This document shows positions 1-12,749 of a DNA stretch of 64,000 nt, in pieces. The notes beneath the pieces are model-generated. The model had not been told where the DNA came from, did not search any database, and saw only the letters and a list, made by a program, of their open reading frames with translations. Both the position numbers and the translations under genes were made by a program. Source of the stretch: Pelodera strongyloides (Eukaryota; Nematoda; Chromadorea; Rhabditida; Rhabditidae). The stretch spans positions 186,001 through 250,000 of the forward strand of contig JAANDG010000166.1 in the NCBI GenBank assembly GCA_036852015.1, in the 5' to 3' direction. Each line of letters opens with the position of its first letter. Position 1 is the stretch's first letter.

Positions 1-84
1 TGTTGTTTTGCACAGTACTGTTCGTGTTGATCCGAATTTTCAGGAGTACAAGCGAAAATTAATCATGCATTTGTATATGTTTAG

Positions 85-2980
85 TATTTGAACCCTGCCA
101 ATGGATATAACAACAAGGATCTGTTTTTGCTCCAAAAGGCCCTTGTAAAGTGTGAGTGGCAGAAGAGGGTTTGGAACGGTCTTGATAAGGCTGCTCAACA
201 TATGGATAACGAAAATCTAGTCTTGGTAGGCTTGGTCTTGTTCTCGAGAAAGCGAAACGATACACTAGCGCGCGGTAGAGGTACCGACAAGCTTTAACTT
301 GTAGAGTCTTGTTTAGCATTTGTCTTCAACAATAATTCAGGATCATCTTTGAGGGGTTTTCTTTTCAACTCACGTATGACGTCATTCTTTGTCCGCGTGC
401 CAAGCACAATAGCATGTGGATTTGAAAAATCTGTGTTGTAACGGCATTTCGGTGATCTATCCAACCGGTGGTGCCAGATAGAGTTTTTACGTTACACTTT
501 CGCGCGAATTCGCCGCGAAAGTACCATCCAAGTTCAATTTTCCATTTTCGAGCAGTTTTACATTAGGTGTATGCAAACAAACGCTACCGGTGTATGTAAA
601 TTTCTTACTGTACATAAAATTACACTATGGGAAACCGTGATGACATGGATGATACTTTCGTATGCGAAAGTGCGCGAAAGCCTAACATAAATACTCTAAA
701 GCCGCGTTCGAGTTGGGAAAAGTTGTGGAATTCCGAAATTCCACCGTTCGAGATGGGACACCGGAAACGTAAATGTTTTTTCGCTATTTAACCTTTTTCC
801 GCCATTTTTCGCTCCTGCAGCGGTTAAAAATATAATCCCACAACGATTCCACTACGGTATTTTTGCTTTTCCACGCACGTTTTTCCGTCCAACTCGAACG
901 GTGGAATTCCGGAATTCCACCAACTTTTCCCCAACTCGAACGCGGCTTTAGAAAGGAAGAGCCATATCACATACAGTATCCCATTAATCTCAATATTTAG
1001 CAAAATGCGGTTCTGATCGATTCGAGTGGTCCCTACAATGAGATGTCCCTGATGGACGATCCGAGAAAGGCGGTAAGAACGCCCAGAGTTCCTAGAGGTC
1101 AGCCTAGATTCTATATTTATTTATACAAAACCTATTAACCAACTAACAAATGTAAATTGTTTTACAGAAGACTAATTGTAAGACGTACTTTTAGATTGTA
1201 TGTAAAGTTGTGCACTACTCGTTCTTTCTCGCGCTCCCTCTTTCCCTCTCCCCTCCGCTGCTCCCTACCGCTCTCTCCCTCTCTCTACCTCCTACTCTCT
1301 CCCTCTCTTCATATCACTCAATAAGTTCATTTTCAATATTTTGAAAATCTCCCGCAGAAATGTGAATAAAAAATATTTCATCTTGCAAATTTGAAGCACT
1401 GCGAATGCATTTCAGAGCTGGTATCGGTTTAGATAGTTATTTGTGTTTTATTGGAAGGGCTTCTGTAGAAATATACCACGGTAAAGCATGAATCGGGCGC
1501 GAAAAGAGCATTTCAAGTCTATTTTGCTTTGGTCCCAGTCAGTCTCTGCTGACCACATACAGTCGAATGACAGAATAACTTAAAATGAGTTCATTTATTT
1601 AGCCCCGGTGGTACCTCGGCAGCCAAGAGCAGCACCACCTCCAGGTATGATTAGTTTAACGGTTTATATACTCAAGCGGGACCGTCGCATTTTACTTTAT
1701 GTTGTGCGCAACAACTCTTCATTCGCATCTCGCGCAGCTTGTCTGTGGGCGGCGTACCTCTCAAAACCTCTGCCAGGGTCGGCCAGGCCCTCGCGAATAA
1801 TTCGTCATGCTCCAGGTCACCCCCGGCATTCTTTTACCTGATCCTGCAAGAAATAAAAGGAAGAAAGGAGAATGCTGAAAAAAAAAACAGAATAGAATTT
1901 TTTGGCAATTAAGTGTTTAAATTTGTTTCGGAAAAGATAACTTCGAAAAATTAACATTGTGAATTGCAGCCCCTAGCGTGCATAACATGAGCACAAGGAG
2001 CAAGGGACTTGTTGTGAATGGTAAGTTTGCACATTCTATTGTAAACTTAAGTCTATGTTCTTTTATCGTTGTTGTTTTTAATATTTAAAAAAATCCGTGA
2101 TGTTACCTATTGTTTTTAGTTTGTGTAGTGTATAGAACAGGCCAAATAGTTTCGAAATACAATTTATTTTGGACTAACGTCCAAAATTTACTTAGTCATC
2201 CGAAACACAGACAAAGGTAAGGGGTACCAAAATACACCACATAACATACATTCACGGGTTATCAATAAAAAAAGCTAAGAGTACAGATAAAGCTAAAGGC
2301 TAAAACACACATTAAAGGCTGTTTTAATTTACCAGAACTGAAACGTCGTTGTAGTTGGATCTTTGCCCGTTTCAGCCTCCGCACCCGCCGCCGCTCACGC
2401 CAACGCTCCCGCAGCCGTTCCCGCCGCCGCACCCGCCGCCGCACCCGCCGCCGCTCACGCCAACGCTCCTGCCGCCGTTCCCGCAGCCGTGCCCGCCTCC
2501 GGTCCCGCCCAAGTTCCTTCCGCTAATATCGTGAACGCACCGAATGTTCCAAGCTCGAACGCCACGTTCACAGGTAGGCTTAGTATATGGAGCTCGCGAA
2601 GTTCACTTCCACATCAGCTTTGTTTTACCATATAAATCTCTGTTGAAACAGTGAACACACTTTTTTTGTATAGGACTTTTTTCGCAAAATGTGCGACAGT
2701 AAATAGTCTGCTTTATATCTTCTTAGCCAGTCTTTCGATAGCTCTGCGAACTTACTTTTGGACAATAAATGCGGGTAGTTCTACAATAAGTCTCTTTAGT
2801 TGGAACTGCGCCACTAGCTTCTGGACCTGCTTCTCTGAATAATAATGCTCTGCCTTCTTCCGTATCACAGTCGCCGAATCCAAACGGAACATTCATCGGT
2901 AAGGGGTTTATCGTTTTAATGTGACTACTTGTTATGCAATAGGTTGTTCGAGATTAGAGAGAGAGAGAGACAGAGAGAGA

Positions 2981-3016
<36 letters not shown>

Positions 3017-6000
3017 AGAGAAAGAGAAAGAGAGAGAGAGAGATAAAGACAGTGAGAGAGATAAAGACAGTGAGAGAGATAAAGACAGTGGGAGAGATTG
3101 AATAAGAAACTGTATTTCTATTCTACGATGAACATTTATCGTTAAAGCGAAATGCCAGCCTCTTTGGAATATTTGCATATGATAGGCAAATCATATGTAT
3201 CCTATGCTAATTTTGCGCGATTGCCGTGGACGATCGCACAAAATTAGCATAGGATACATAGGATTTGCTTATCATATGCAAATTTTCCAAAGGGGCTAGC
3301 ATTTCGCTTTAAGCTCCCGGCTATACTGTCCCATGTGGTCACACTTAGTCTTGTCATTTTTCCTCTCACTCAGACTGTTTCCAACTTTGAGGCTAAAAAT
3401 AAATGGCGTTTAAAAAAGGATTTAGTATTACTATTCAAACACAAAATATAAAAAATGGAACCAATCCTTAAGTTGACATATACCAGCCGATAAGTACTAT
3501 TACAGTGCCACCTCGTCCTACTGCCGCCTCAACTAATGTCCTTCGTCCCGTCGCCACTGCTCAGTCGACTGCCGCACAAAATTCAACTTTTGTCGTAAAC
3601 CCGAATGCAAACTTTAACGGTAAGGTTGAACATAAGCAATTGCTCCCATGCCCGGAATAGTCCTGTTCTATTTCTGTACAGTCCAGGTCCTCGGATAGAA
3701 ATTTATCAGAAACTTAGCGTATATGCCATGCATCAATGTATGTCACGCACTAACGGAAGTGAGTGTGTTCGCTTTAGCTTCCGATATTCCATAGTTTACT
3801 GATGTAGTTTATCTTTATTTTAGTGAACGGAGCAAACACGTCGTCTAACCCTTCTGCTTCTCCATCACAAGTTTTGAATGCGACTATGCCAATTGCTCAG
3901 CCAAGTAAGAAGCTCAAATTCAACTTGACTGCAGGTCTCTAAAGAAATTCCAAAATTCAACGCAATATTTTTTTTATTAAAATACTGAAACATTTGCAGT
4001 CTTATCACAGGCTCTAAATTTGTAGGCTTATAATTTCAAGAACTATTAAGTTATTAACTGATTCCAGACTCAACACCTTCTTTGATCGGACCGAAGTCAT
4101 CTCCACGAACAGTGAGCACAATCGGTTCTGCCAGCTCCACACCCGTTCCGCTGGGAGCTTCGACGCCTATCAACAACAGTTAGTTGTCTATGGCTGTCCT
4201 TATTAAAAAGTCACTCTCTTTAAATGCTTTTGAGGCCCAATTATATGTAACACTATCCGGTTATATTGCCGGTTTTCACCCTCACCGTTAGCATTTCAAA
4301 GAATTTCACTAAAAGTTGGTCTGTTTTCCTCAATACATATTATTTGTGTTAGTTTCGTACAAACTGATCCGTGCTCACGTTATCATTGGCCATTGTGTGA
4401 AAACCGTTATATTTCAATTGTTTGCGGGAAGTTTATACTTTGCGTTCTCCATGTGTGTGTGTCTATACTTTGTATTGTAGGCATATCATAAAACACCCGC
4501 CAAATGCGGACGATCACCTCCCGATCCGTAATGCATTATATGCAAATTAGTCTAAACCAACTCCCCAAAATTTTGATATGCGGACCTAATTTATTCCCTG
4601 ATTGTAGGTTCCCAAGTCAATTCGAGTCCATACGTTCCTGTCGGTCAGTTTTGATTAGTTTCATTTATTATAATATTTTAGCATTTCAATCACCATAACC
4701 AATTTCAGCATGAACTAGTCATATTTCGGCTAAAATTAATATTTTGATTGAAGAATAAACTCCTCCGGGAACCTCCGGGCTCCGGGGCCCTAAAGGACAT
4801 ATTTTATTTCTAATCTTTTTGCTTTTCAAGGTACGCCTTCTGTCTTGATCAATGGCACGTTCATCCAAGTCGGAGCACAAGCAAGACCCGGCGTCACTCC
4901 GCCAAATATTGGTAGTTGCATTATTTTAAAGCGATATAACGACCAGTTTTGAAACATGTGATAGGCACTGTATTCCGAAATAGTGTATGCAAATTATTGT
5001 CCGAATGCTGCACGATCGTACTGATTATATTGATTTGCATACAGCATAGTAAAATGTACATGTCCCAAGTACGTTTCACTTTAAACCATTGTTTATTTTC
5101 ATTCCACTATGTACCTACATTAAAATCATCTTTTATATATGACCCTTGTTTTGCGGATTAGGATTTTTTTTCCATTAAAGAGGTGCGATACGTGTACTGT
5201 ACAGCTTACGTGCCCCTTATCCAGCTGTTCGTCTTTTTGTCGTATTTGCAGACGGAAAAGGGCATCGAAATTTGCATATAACGTGATATTGCAGTTGTCC
5301 TGCTTGAAGAAAGGCGATGTGTGCTTCTTTTGAACTTCGACGTTCTGGGGCGCGCAGAGCGCCGCACACGTTCCCGCGCCGTTTGGGTTTGCGCGCAGAC
5401 ATACCCGCGTGGTCAGAGTGCGCGCGCACACCTGTTGGGTTCAGAGTTTTCAGAATGGAGTTTCAGAATGGAGCACGATATGGTTAAAAAAATTTAATAT
5501 TTTAGGAACGCCTTCGCAGATCCTGGCCAATACCACCCTTGTCCTTGGAGGTGAAACCAGATCGGACATTCAGAGGCCAACCATTGGTATTCATAGGCTT
5601 TTCATAATAATTTTCATATGTACTTCATCATTCATCTGACCTTTATATTTGTAGATCAGATTTTCGTTAAAAGGTACGGTGCGTAGCTTTGCAACGTACA
5701 GCTCATTGTCTGAATCTTGGGTAAGGGCGGCCGTAACTGCAATATAGCATACTTGAAATTTGCATATAATGAATGAGAATGGCACACGTTTCAATACCAG
5801 GTATTATATCGATACCGTTGTGGTGCCGCATTTACGAAGACGTGTTAACACCAATGTGTTGTTTGTAAACATCAAAGTAAAAAAAAAAAAATTAACCGTG
5901 TACTAGACTTCGAAAGTGTCGAACTTCGAATTGGAGTTTGAAGCTTCAAATTTTTTGAAGTGGGGCCGCAGAGTGCACCGCACACTCCCGCACGGTGCAC

Positions 6001-9000
6001 TGCAGACGTTCCCGCACATGCGGACCTGCAAACCCGCACCATGCGGGAAAGTCTGCAGTGCACCGTGCGGGTCAGTTGCAGAGCATTTTTTCCAAGCTAT
6101 ATTGTAGAAATTACCCTTTGACTTATTGCTAACATGTTTTTATTTATCGTATAGAACTAGTCCTGCAAAGTCTATACTAACTTGCAATGTATTGAATAGA
6201 CCGGACTTCTTTATCGACTGCGAAAAATTTGCCGTAATACATGGACATGAGTGTGTTTAAACCCAGATTTCATACAAAACTCATGAGCCTAAATGCTTGC
6301 GTTTTTTAATATCTTTGAATATTCAGGGCACAACGATCAACAAGGTGCGACTTCCAGTTTCGGTGAGATCAATTTAGAACTTCCTGTAATATAGCTTTAA
6401 AAAACATTGCTGCCAATTTGAACCGTGCCATATCGCTTTAAATGTTTATGAAGGGGGTGTGTCACCTGGAGTTCCTCAACTTAACCACAACTACTTCCAA
6501 GAGCAAAGCCTATACGAACATGTGTGTGTGTGCGTGTGTGTGTGTGTGTGTGTGCGTGTGTGTGTGTGTGTGTAACGTACCATACCTCACAAGCTTACTG
6601 TGTAGGATCAATTTAGTGTTTGTGCCGCCGCCTTTTCCGTCGTTCACCATGTCGCCGGTCTCGACTTTTGATGGAGTGAACACATCGCTCTATGGCAGTG
6701 TCAAGTGTAAGACATTTATATATTATATATTTCTTATGTTATTCAGAATGCACTTTTTTACTTTTCTTCCATTCGTAGCGGATTAGATGCATAAAACGCA
6801 AAGATTTGCGCAATTCGTGCGCACACAGTTTTGTTTGAATGTGATTGCTAAACAATGCAACGAAAAACTCCACGCCTCGCCGCGCGCCTGCCGCTAATGC
6901 GCGCCAGGTAGGAGATTCAGCACACGGTGCGCACTTGTGGCGCACTAATCGCGCACCCTAGAGGGGAGGGGGTGCGCAGTGCCCTGTGGCTGGTCCCTTT
7001 TTGCGCACATCGATGGCGCGGATTTTAATCAGTGTTGTCGCGGGCACGTCCTATTCCAAAAGAGCGCCGTGCGTGAACCACCCCAATTGATGTTCTTTAA
7101 AGGTTCACCGCTTTGTTGCAGCGGATCGTTTTTTTTGCGCAACAGGAATAAAATTTCGCCTAACGAACTATATTACGATTAGTACTCCGGGACCCTAAAG
7201 GACAGCAGCGAACTATATATTGATCATTGCATTGAGGCGGTAACGTGCGATTAGAAATACTCAGTTAATTTATGATTCCTGTAATAATATCGTATTTGGC
7301 GTAAAATCTCATTTCCAGCCGGCAATCCATTGTCTCAGACTCGATCCGACTCTGGTAGGTTTTCGATACCGCTATGCTCGTACTCGTAGTCACTTCTTGT
7401 AAACATAACAAGTGTTTGAAGACTGCGCTTAGGCTTAGTGGCGGTACGGATTAGCTGTTGAAGCTAGAATTGTCACAACTTGAGTGGATTTTGCATAACA
7501 AACAATGCGATTTTAAACGGAACCACATTATTTAGGAACGCCCTCTCCTTTGGCTAACGGGACATTCGTGGTCGGACAAGGAGGTAATATACATAACATT
7601 TTAAGAATTCATTTTAAATTATTGGTTGGATTGGAGAATACTGACTTAGTGATTCAGTAAGGTAGCGTGCTTGTTGCGTAAAAACGGCGTGCTTCACACG
7701 TGGTTCAAAATCCGGCTATACGCGCCGCACCTGCGCGGCTTGCACGCTCAATATCCCCTTGTATCTTCTGGAACACAGATAAATGCTTCATTGGTATGTG
7801 GTGAAAGTAATTCGAACCACTTGCGAAATAAATTAAATGAGCATAGGGATTGTTTCATCTGACAAGTTTAGGTTCGCCATCTCCAGTGCAGAACAACACC
7901 ATGGTTCTCGACCGACGGATGCAACGAGCTGGACCATCGCTAACACCTTTGGGTAAGAATGAGTAGTGTCAACCTACTACATATGTACTTCAAATTCTGG
8001 AATATGACATGAGTCCCCGCCCACTCCAATGGAGTACGTATCTGTATCACTGAGTTCCATTTTAAAAAACATATAGTAGAAAAAAGTTCTTTATGTAATG
8101 CGAATAATCTAGTCACAAGCCAAGGAGGATCTGCTACCAGGACCTTCACTGTATCGAATGGTAATATATTTTGCTCCATTTTAATATTTGCAACGCGTTA
8201 ATATGCTTGCTCAGCGAGTATTTGACCACTGTATATGATAGTATAGGGATATGTTAGGTGATATTAATAAAGTTCTTTTACATGTCTGGCTAGAGGTCTT
8301 AGTGCCCTAACTGATGACCACAGCCAAAGCTAGAAACATAAAACATTGTATTTACCTTACTAAATTAAGGTGGTCGCACTTTCACGATTCCGGCGATCGG
8401 CTCTTCCTCTGGACACGGAGGTGAGTACTAAATCGTAATCAACGAATATTTAGAATTGTACTAGTTATTATAGTACTCAGAAAGGAGAACTGGCAAACAA
8501 TAATATGTACTTGTGGATGAAACGGTTGTGCAATTTTATAATCGCTGCAAGTCGATGGTGAAAGTTTCAAATTTCAAGTGTGTATATAATGTACGCAAAG
8601 ATACTTTAGTTGTACCGTCCATGGCTCAGACGACATCTCTTACCAATGACTCTGGATCAGTTGGACAATTGGCGAATGCAGGCACACCAACACTGCAAAC
8701 TGGTAGGGGCCTAATCTAGAGCAAGTTAGGACCGCGATTAATCCGCGATGTTTGCTGCGGTCCATTATCATTCACTCGGACACAGTAAATCGTTCACTTT
8801 GAATAATCACTATTCAGAATAATTGTTTTGAAGCATGACCATTTCCATAATTAAGATCAATGCAACCGCATCTTGCGGTAGACCATCACATTAACGTATC
8901 GGGTTACTAATAAGGAGCATGCATTTTAGGCACTTCCTCACTGAACACAAATACAACTTCTGGTTTGACAAACTCACACGGACCAGAGACCAGTGCACAG

Positions 9001-9345
9001 AGAAAAAGTTTGAAATTCGTTCAAGTTCTTTTATTTTTTATTCATTACATTAGGCCGATTCTTAGGCCTAGGACTAGGCAGCATGTAGGCTTAGGCTTTG
9101 GTTTTGGACTAACACTTCTACCATGATATATGTGTGATTAGGTTCTTAGGCCGAGGGTTAGGCATTTAGGTTTAGGCTTTGGTTTAGGACTAGGTCCTTA
9201 GGCCTAGGGCTAGGCATTTAGGCGTAGGCTTGGGTTTGGGACTCACACCTCTAATATGATGTATATATGTGTACTTATAGGACGGTCGGAGAGTCCAGTG
9301 GATGACGAACAGTCTGCGACCAAAAAGGCCAGAAAAGAGGACTAA
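85..9345 (+). CDS. Micro-exon gene of unknown function, 5' end not resolved
   Basis: I do not recognise this protein. Exons with consistent AG/GT borders: 85-225, 1001-1097, 1603-1644, 1970-2020, 2376-2573, 2800-2898, 3506-3619, 3824-3904, 4068-4178, 4608-4643, 4831-4911, 5506-5586, 6327-6362, 6617-6697, 7319-7354, 7536-7583, 7872-7952, 8113-8160, 8370-8420, 8610-8702, 8930-8992 and 9281-9345 (stop). Together they are 1734 nt in one open frame (577 aa). The first exon ends in phase 0; every later intron is in phase 1. The N-terminal two exons look like a folded, helical domain. The middle is low-complexity: an Ala/Pro repeat at 2376-2573, then modules starting G-T/S-P-S and carrying an N-x-T motif such as NGTF. 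The C-terminus is acidic/basic and ends KKARKED, a possible nuclear signal. The frame closing over 22 exons supports a real gene; the first exon and the ends of exons 6617-6697 and 8930-8992 are the least certain. Confidence 0.72.
226..1000. repeat. Intron with a hairpin (inverted-repeat) element
   Basis: Between the first two recognised exons. Arms at about 698-762 and 903-951 are reverse complements: both carry GCGTTCGAGTTGGG-type sequence and the GGAATTCC core near the inner ends. This is the shape of a short palindromic MITE. No coding sequence was seen in the rest. Confidence 0.6.
2954..3094. repeat. GA-rich microsatellite
   Basis: Long run of GA dinucleotides followed by three copies of a GATAAAGACAGTGAGA-like unit, inside an intron of the micro-exon gene. 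The Ser/Leu ORF on the other strand is an artefact of the repeat. Confidence 0.95.
3142..3312. mobile_element. Palindromic TTAA MITE, intronic
   Basis: Starts TTAAAGCGAAATGCC and ends GGCATTTCGCTTTAA-like. Two long inner arms (AAATTAGCATAGGATACATA and its complement) flank a short centre near 3226. It shares its termini, but not its middle, with the TTAA family found at 11626, 31547, 51086, 56851, 61613 and 63637. Confidence 0.75.
5340..6071. repeat. GC-rich hairpin repeats in introns
   Basis: Two GC-rich islands (5340-5440 and 5960-6071) on either side of the exon at 5506-5586. The second contains a perfect 21-bp inverted repeat, 5987-6007 and 6051-6071, around a 43-bp loop that itself contains CCCGCA/TGCGGG complements. 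Several similar GC-rich repeats occur elsewhere in this AT-rich window. Confidence 0.75.
6521..6573. repeat. GT microsatellite
   Basis: Run of TG dinucleotides with a few GC interruptions, in an intron of the micro-exon gene. Confidence 0.95.
6860..7100. repeat. GC-rich dispersed repeat, copy 1
   Basis: Island rich in GCGC and GTGCGC, ending near GATGGCGCGGATTTTAA. Related islands at 18800-19110 (GCAATGGCGCGGAGTTTAA) and 35550-35880 (CGCGCCATCGCCGCGCACAA) share the CGCGCCAT or complementary ATGGCGCG end. Its type of mobility is unknown. Confidence 0.6.
9050..9245. repeat. Degenerate TTAGGC-containing repeat in the last intron
   Basis: About two diverged units of roughly 100 bp containing seven or so TTAGGC hexamers plus TAGGC variants. 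TTAGGC is the nematode telomere unit, but here the hexamers are not in a head-to-tail array. Confidence 0.6.
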
Positions 9346-9988
9346 TTGATACGCACACAATATTGGAACCGCCATATACCACGATATATTTGAATAACCA
9401 CATAATAACCGCATAATATTGGAATTATTGCATATTTAGCAGGTATGTTTATAAACAGTAACTAAATGAAGATTTGCGTTCGTGGTTTTGATAGGAATGC
9501 ATTGCTTTGCGTGTTGGGTAGCGTGCTGTGCAATTTGCGTTCATGGCTTCGTGGTCTGCATACGAATGCATTGCTTTGCGTGTCGGGTAGAGCATGATGC
9601 GCATAAGTGGGAGCCAGCTTGAGCTTATAACGCATTGTCAACGTGTCAACCTCTTATCCTATGTGGAAGAGAGTACAATATATATCTAATTGTAAATTTG
9701 ATAATTTGTTTCAGTAGGGGAAACATGTATTTACAGTTGGTAAAAGATTTGTTTCAGATACTATTCGGTGCCTATATGATAATCAACACCGACATTGCTT
9801 CTATCTCCTATGGAGAACTTTGGGAAATGGGTTTATAAAAAAAAAAAAAAAATTTATAACTCAAAAAAATAAAAATAAAAACATTTATAAAAACTCAAAA
9901 AAAAAAAAAAAATAAAAATAAAAACCCAAAAAAAATCTTTCTTACTTACTTTTTGTTTCTTGTTTCTTCTTTTTTCTTCTTTGTGTTC
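9346..9988. other. 3' flank: tandem duplication and A-rich tract
   Basis: No gene seen. A roughly 65-bp segment (GCATTGCTTTGCGTGT core) occurs twice at about 9472-9600. An A-rich tract with several AATAAA motifs at 9836-9940 could serve as the poly(A) region of the micro-exon gene, or may be simple sequence. Confidence 0.5.
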
Positions 9989-11136
9989 GCAGCTTCTACT
10001 TTTTGAGAAGAATTTTTGTTGTGCTTCTTGTCGTAGAGGTGAGCACTTTTACTACTTTTACCATATTATAATAGAAATATGTTTACACATCAACATACTC
10101 AAACTGCACAACATATTAACAATGAAATCAGTTATTTGTATTTTACTATAACATAACCGTGCGCTATTACTACTAAAAGAATTAGCAGCCAATGATTTAG
10201 AATCTCTTTGGAATACACAACAAAAAGAGCCCATTCAACTTTAGGCCATAATTTGGATGTCGCAATATTTTAAACTTTCTACCTTCAGATTTATTCATCA
10301 CCTTTGTTTGTTTGTTTTATCGATCTTCTATGGATTTCATTTATTTTTGAATTGTTTGTTACTTCGAATACGACGCCAACGCGCCTTTATTGTTGGATTT
10401 GTTCAATGTTTTGAGATTGTTTGTGAGTTTTTTCTCGATGGTTTACATACATTGGTATATAGGTGCAGTGGCACGCAGCGGAAAACCTTTTACACTCATA
10501 CGCCTGATCCAATTTAGTTGATTCCATACGTATCGTTGTATTTTTGGTTCTTTTGGTATCACCGGGCCGTGTACGCTTTTTTATTGATGGATTTGTACAG
10601 AGAATACAGCTGGAGGTGGGCTTTATCCTTATTTAGTGGGGAATTTGCATAGAATAAAGAACTTCAGATGCGGGGTAAAAGGGCAAGGGCAATTGATACC
10701 ACTCAATTTTATACTTTATCACTTTCGTTAAATTAAACATTAAGACTAAGTGCATAGTTCATTACTTTGGACTTGTGGATCCTATCGGAAAATGCTTAAA
10801 AACCAGTTATTTAGTTGATCCTGGTGCAATGTGCACCTTATTCTCGGATTATTTATTTTACGAATGTACGAATATTGAATTTCTTCAGTGGATCGAGATG
10901 ACTGCGAGGTGAGCGCTTGAGGCCATAAAAAAGGTTGCATACAATTAGGAAGGCTGCGTCTGTGGGACGGGACTCGTCATATATGATTGGTGAGCCGCTG
11001 GTGTGCCAGTAGTTAGCCACATGCGCGCGAGCCCTTTTTCACCTACACCTCTGAACCTTGTGGGCCGACTCATCAGTATGATTCACGTAGCATAGTGTAG
11101 TGTGTTCTGTACCGTTTGCAATGATATCTTGTTTAG
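9989..11136 (+). other. Exon-like segments without a clear ORF
   Basis: Segments with a pyrimidine-rich AG on the left and GTGAGC on the right, for example 9992-10040 (ends TAGAG/GTGAGC) and 10813-10910 (ends TGCGAG/GTGAGC). No convincing protein is encoded. They lead into the iterated cassettes that follow. Confidence 0.3.
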
Positions 11137-11625
11137 TGTTGTCATTTGTTCCGACATGATCCGAAGTTTTTTTATTGACTTTTCGCAATGGATTTACCTG
11201 TTATCTATATATGCTTCGCTCTTGACATGTTGTATTGTCAATTGTGACGCGAACAAGGTGAGCACATACTTAGATGTTGGTGTTTCACCTGTATGTGTGC
11301 CAGGAGTGAGCCATATGTGCGCGTCTCTCATACCGCTCGTGGTCGCGAACCTCTTATTGTAGGCGCACTCATCAGCATGACTCCCTTAGCATGGTGCGAT
11401 TCTAAAACGTTTTAATGATCGTGTTTAGATTTGTCATTGTTGCGTTGTGATTCGAAATCTGGTTTTGTAAAACCTTCTCAAGGGATATATACCTGTTTCC
11501 TGGAATAAAATATATGCTGCGTTCTTGGCATGTTGTATTGCCGCTTATGAGCAAGGTGAGAAATAATCAGGTCCTATTCTATCAGCTATAGTACTCAGTC
11601 AGTTTCCTAATTATTTCGTGTATCA

Positions 11626-11798
11626 TTAAAGCGAAATACCGGCCGGTTTTTGAAACACACTCAAGTACTTGCAATGCATTTATGCAAAGTCGGGTCTAAT
11701 TTTGGTCTAGTTTTTATTCTATGTTTTGCTAATTTGCATATGCTGCATAAAAAAGCAGGTGTAATGCGTTTCAAAATCCGGCCGTTATTTCGCTTTAA
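11626..11798. mobile_element. TTAA palindromic MITE (family A)
   Basis: Begins TTAAAGCGAAATACCGGCC and ends with the complement (GGCCGTTATTTCGCTTTAA), with GTTTTTGAAACACA-type subterminal sequence. The two halves pair along their length. No ORF. Confidence 0.85.
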
Positions 11799-12749
11799 TC
11801 TTTTTCGTTTCAGGCACGAATGCAGGTTTCTCAATGTGACATATTGCAGTAAATGATACGATACGAAGATTCGAAGATGTATGTACATATAATGACTCTT
11901 ATGAGCTTTGTCTTCTAATCAACAGAAGACGTGAATTTGGAAATCACAATGAGGTAAACCAGGTTATGTGCTCCACCCTGAATTCTGAATTCATTACTTT
12001 AGACTCCAATCGAGAGGTACGGGCGGACACCCATCACACTCACACATGTCGCGCCAGAAAAGTGCCACATGTGCGCGGGCTATTTTCCCACTCTCGCGCT
12101 CATAGAAGATCGCTCACCTTAGTCTGGTTCTAGTGGGCTCACCTCTTGTGTGCACGACCACCTATTAGCGTTCTTCCTTTTTACGCTTTGTAATTTATTA
12201 ATTCTTCTTGTTTAGCTTGGTCAGTTTTTGCCATGACATGATCCGAATATTTTTTTATTGACTCTTCGCAATGGATGTACCTGTTTTCTACATTATTGTA
12301 TGCTACGTTCTCGGCATGTTGTATTGTCAAGTTCTGGTTCTGAACAAGGTGCGGAAACGAACTATTGTCAGATATTATGTCAGAATATTTTTTCGCATAT
12401 TAGGATTTTCGATATTGTAGCTTTCAGTGAATTTCCATTCTTGTTTATCCTGAGACTGAGATCCTTTACTACATTAGATGTGTTTCACTAATCAATTCAT
12501 TTATAGATTAGAGTTACATACTGCCGAGAGAGAAGGTTGAAACGTGTCGCTTGTACTATGAATGAGCGATGTGCCCTGGTGATTTGAGTCAGAGTCGACT
12601 TTATTTCCATCTGTATCTATTTCTGTTACGAAACAACGGAAGATTGATATATGAATGCTTCGCTTGGTAAGCCTGTATGTGCATCTTTCTGCATTCAATA
12701 ATTTACGCCTCTCACACAGACTTGGTGCGCGCCAATGGTGCGCCAAAAG

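Noticed and set aside
2954..3178. Ser/Leu-repeat ORF on the minus strand
   Set aside because: Direct translation of the GA microsatellite; no gene context.
6442..6786. 114-aa ORF with Cys-Val repeat
   Set aside because: Read through the GT microsatellite; only 6617-6697 is supported as an exon.
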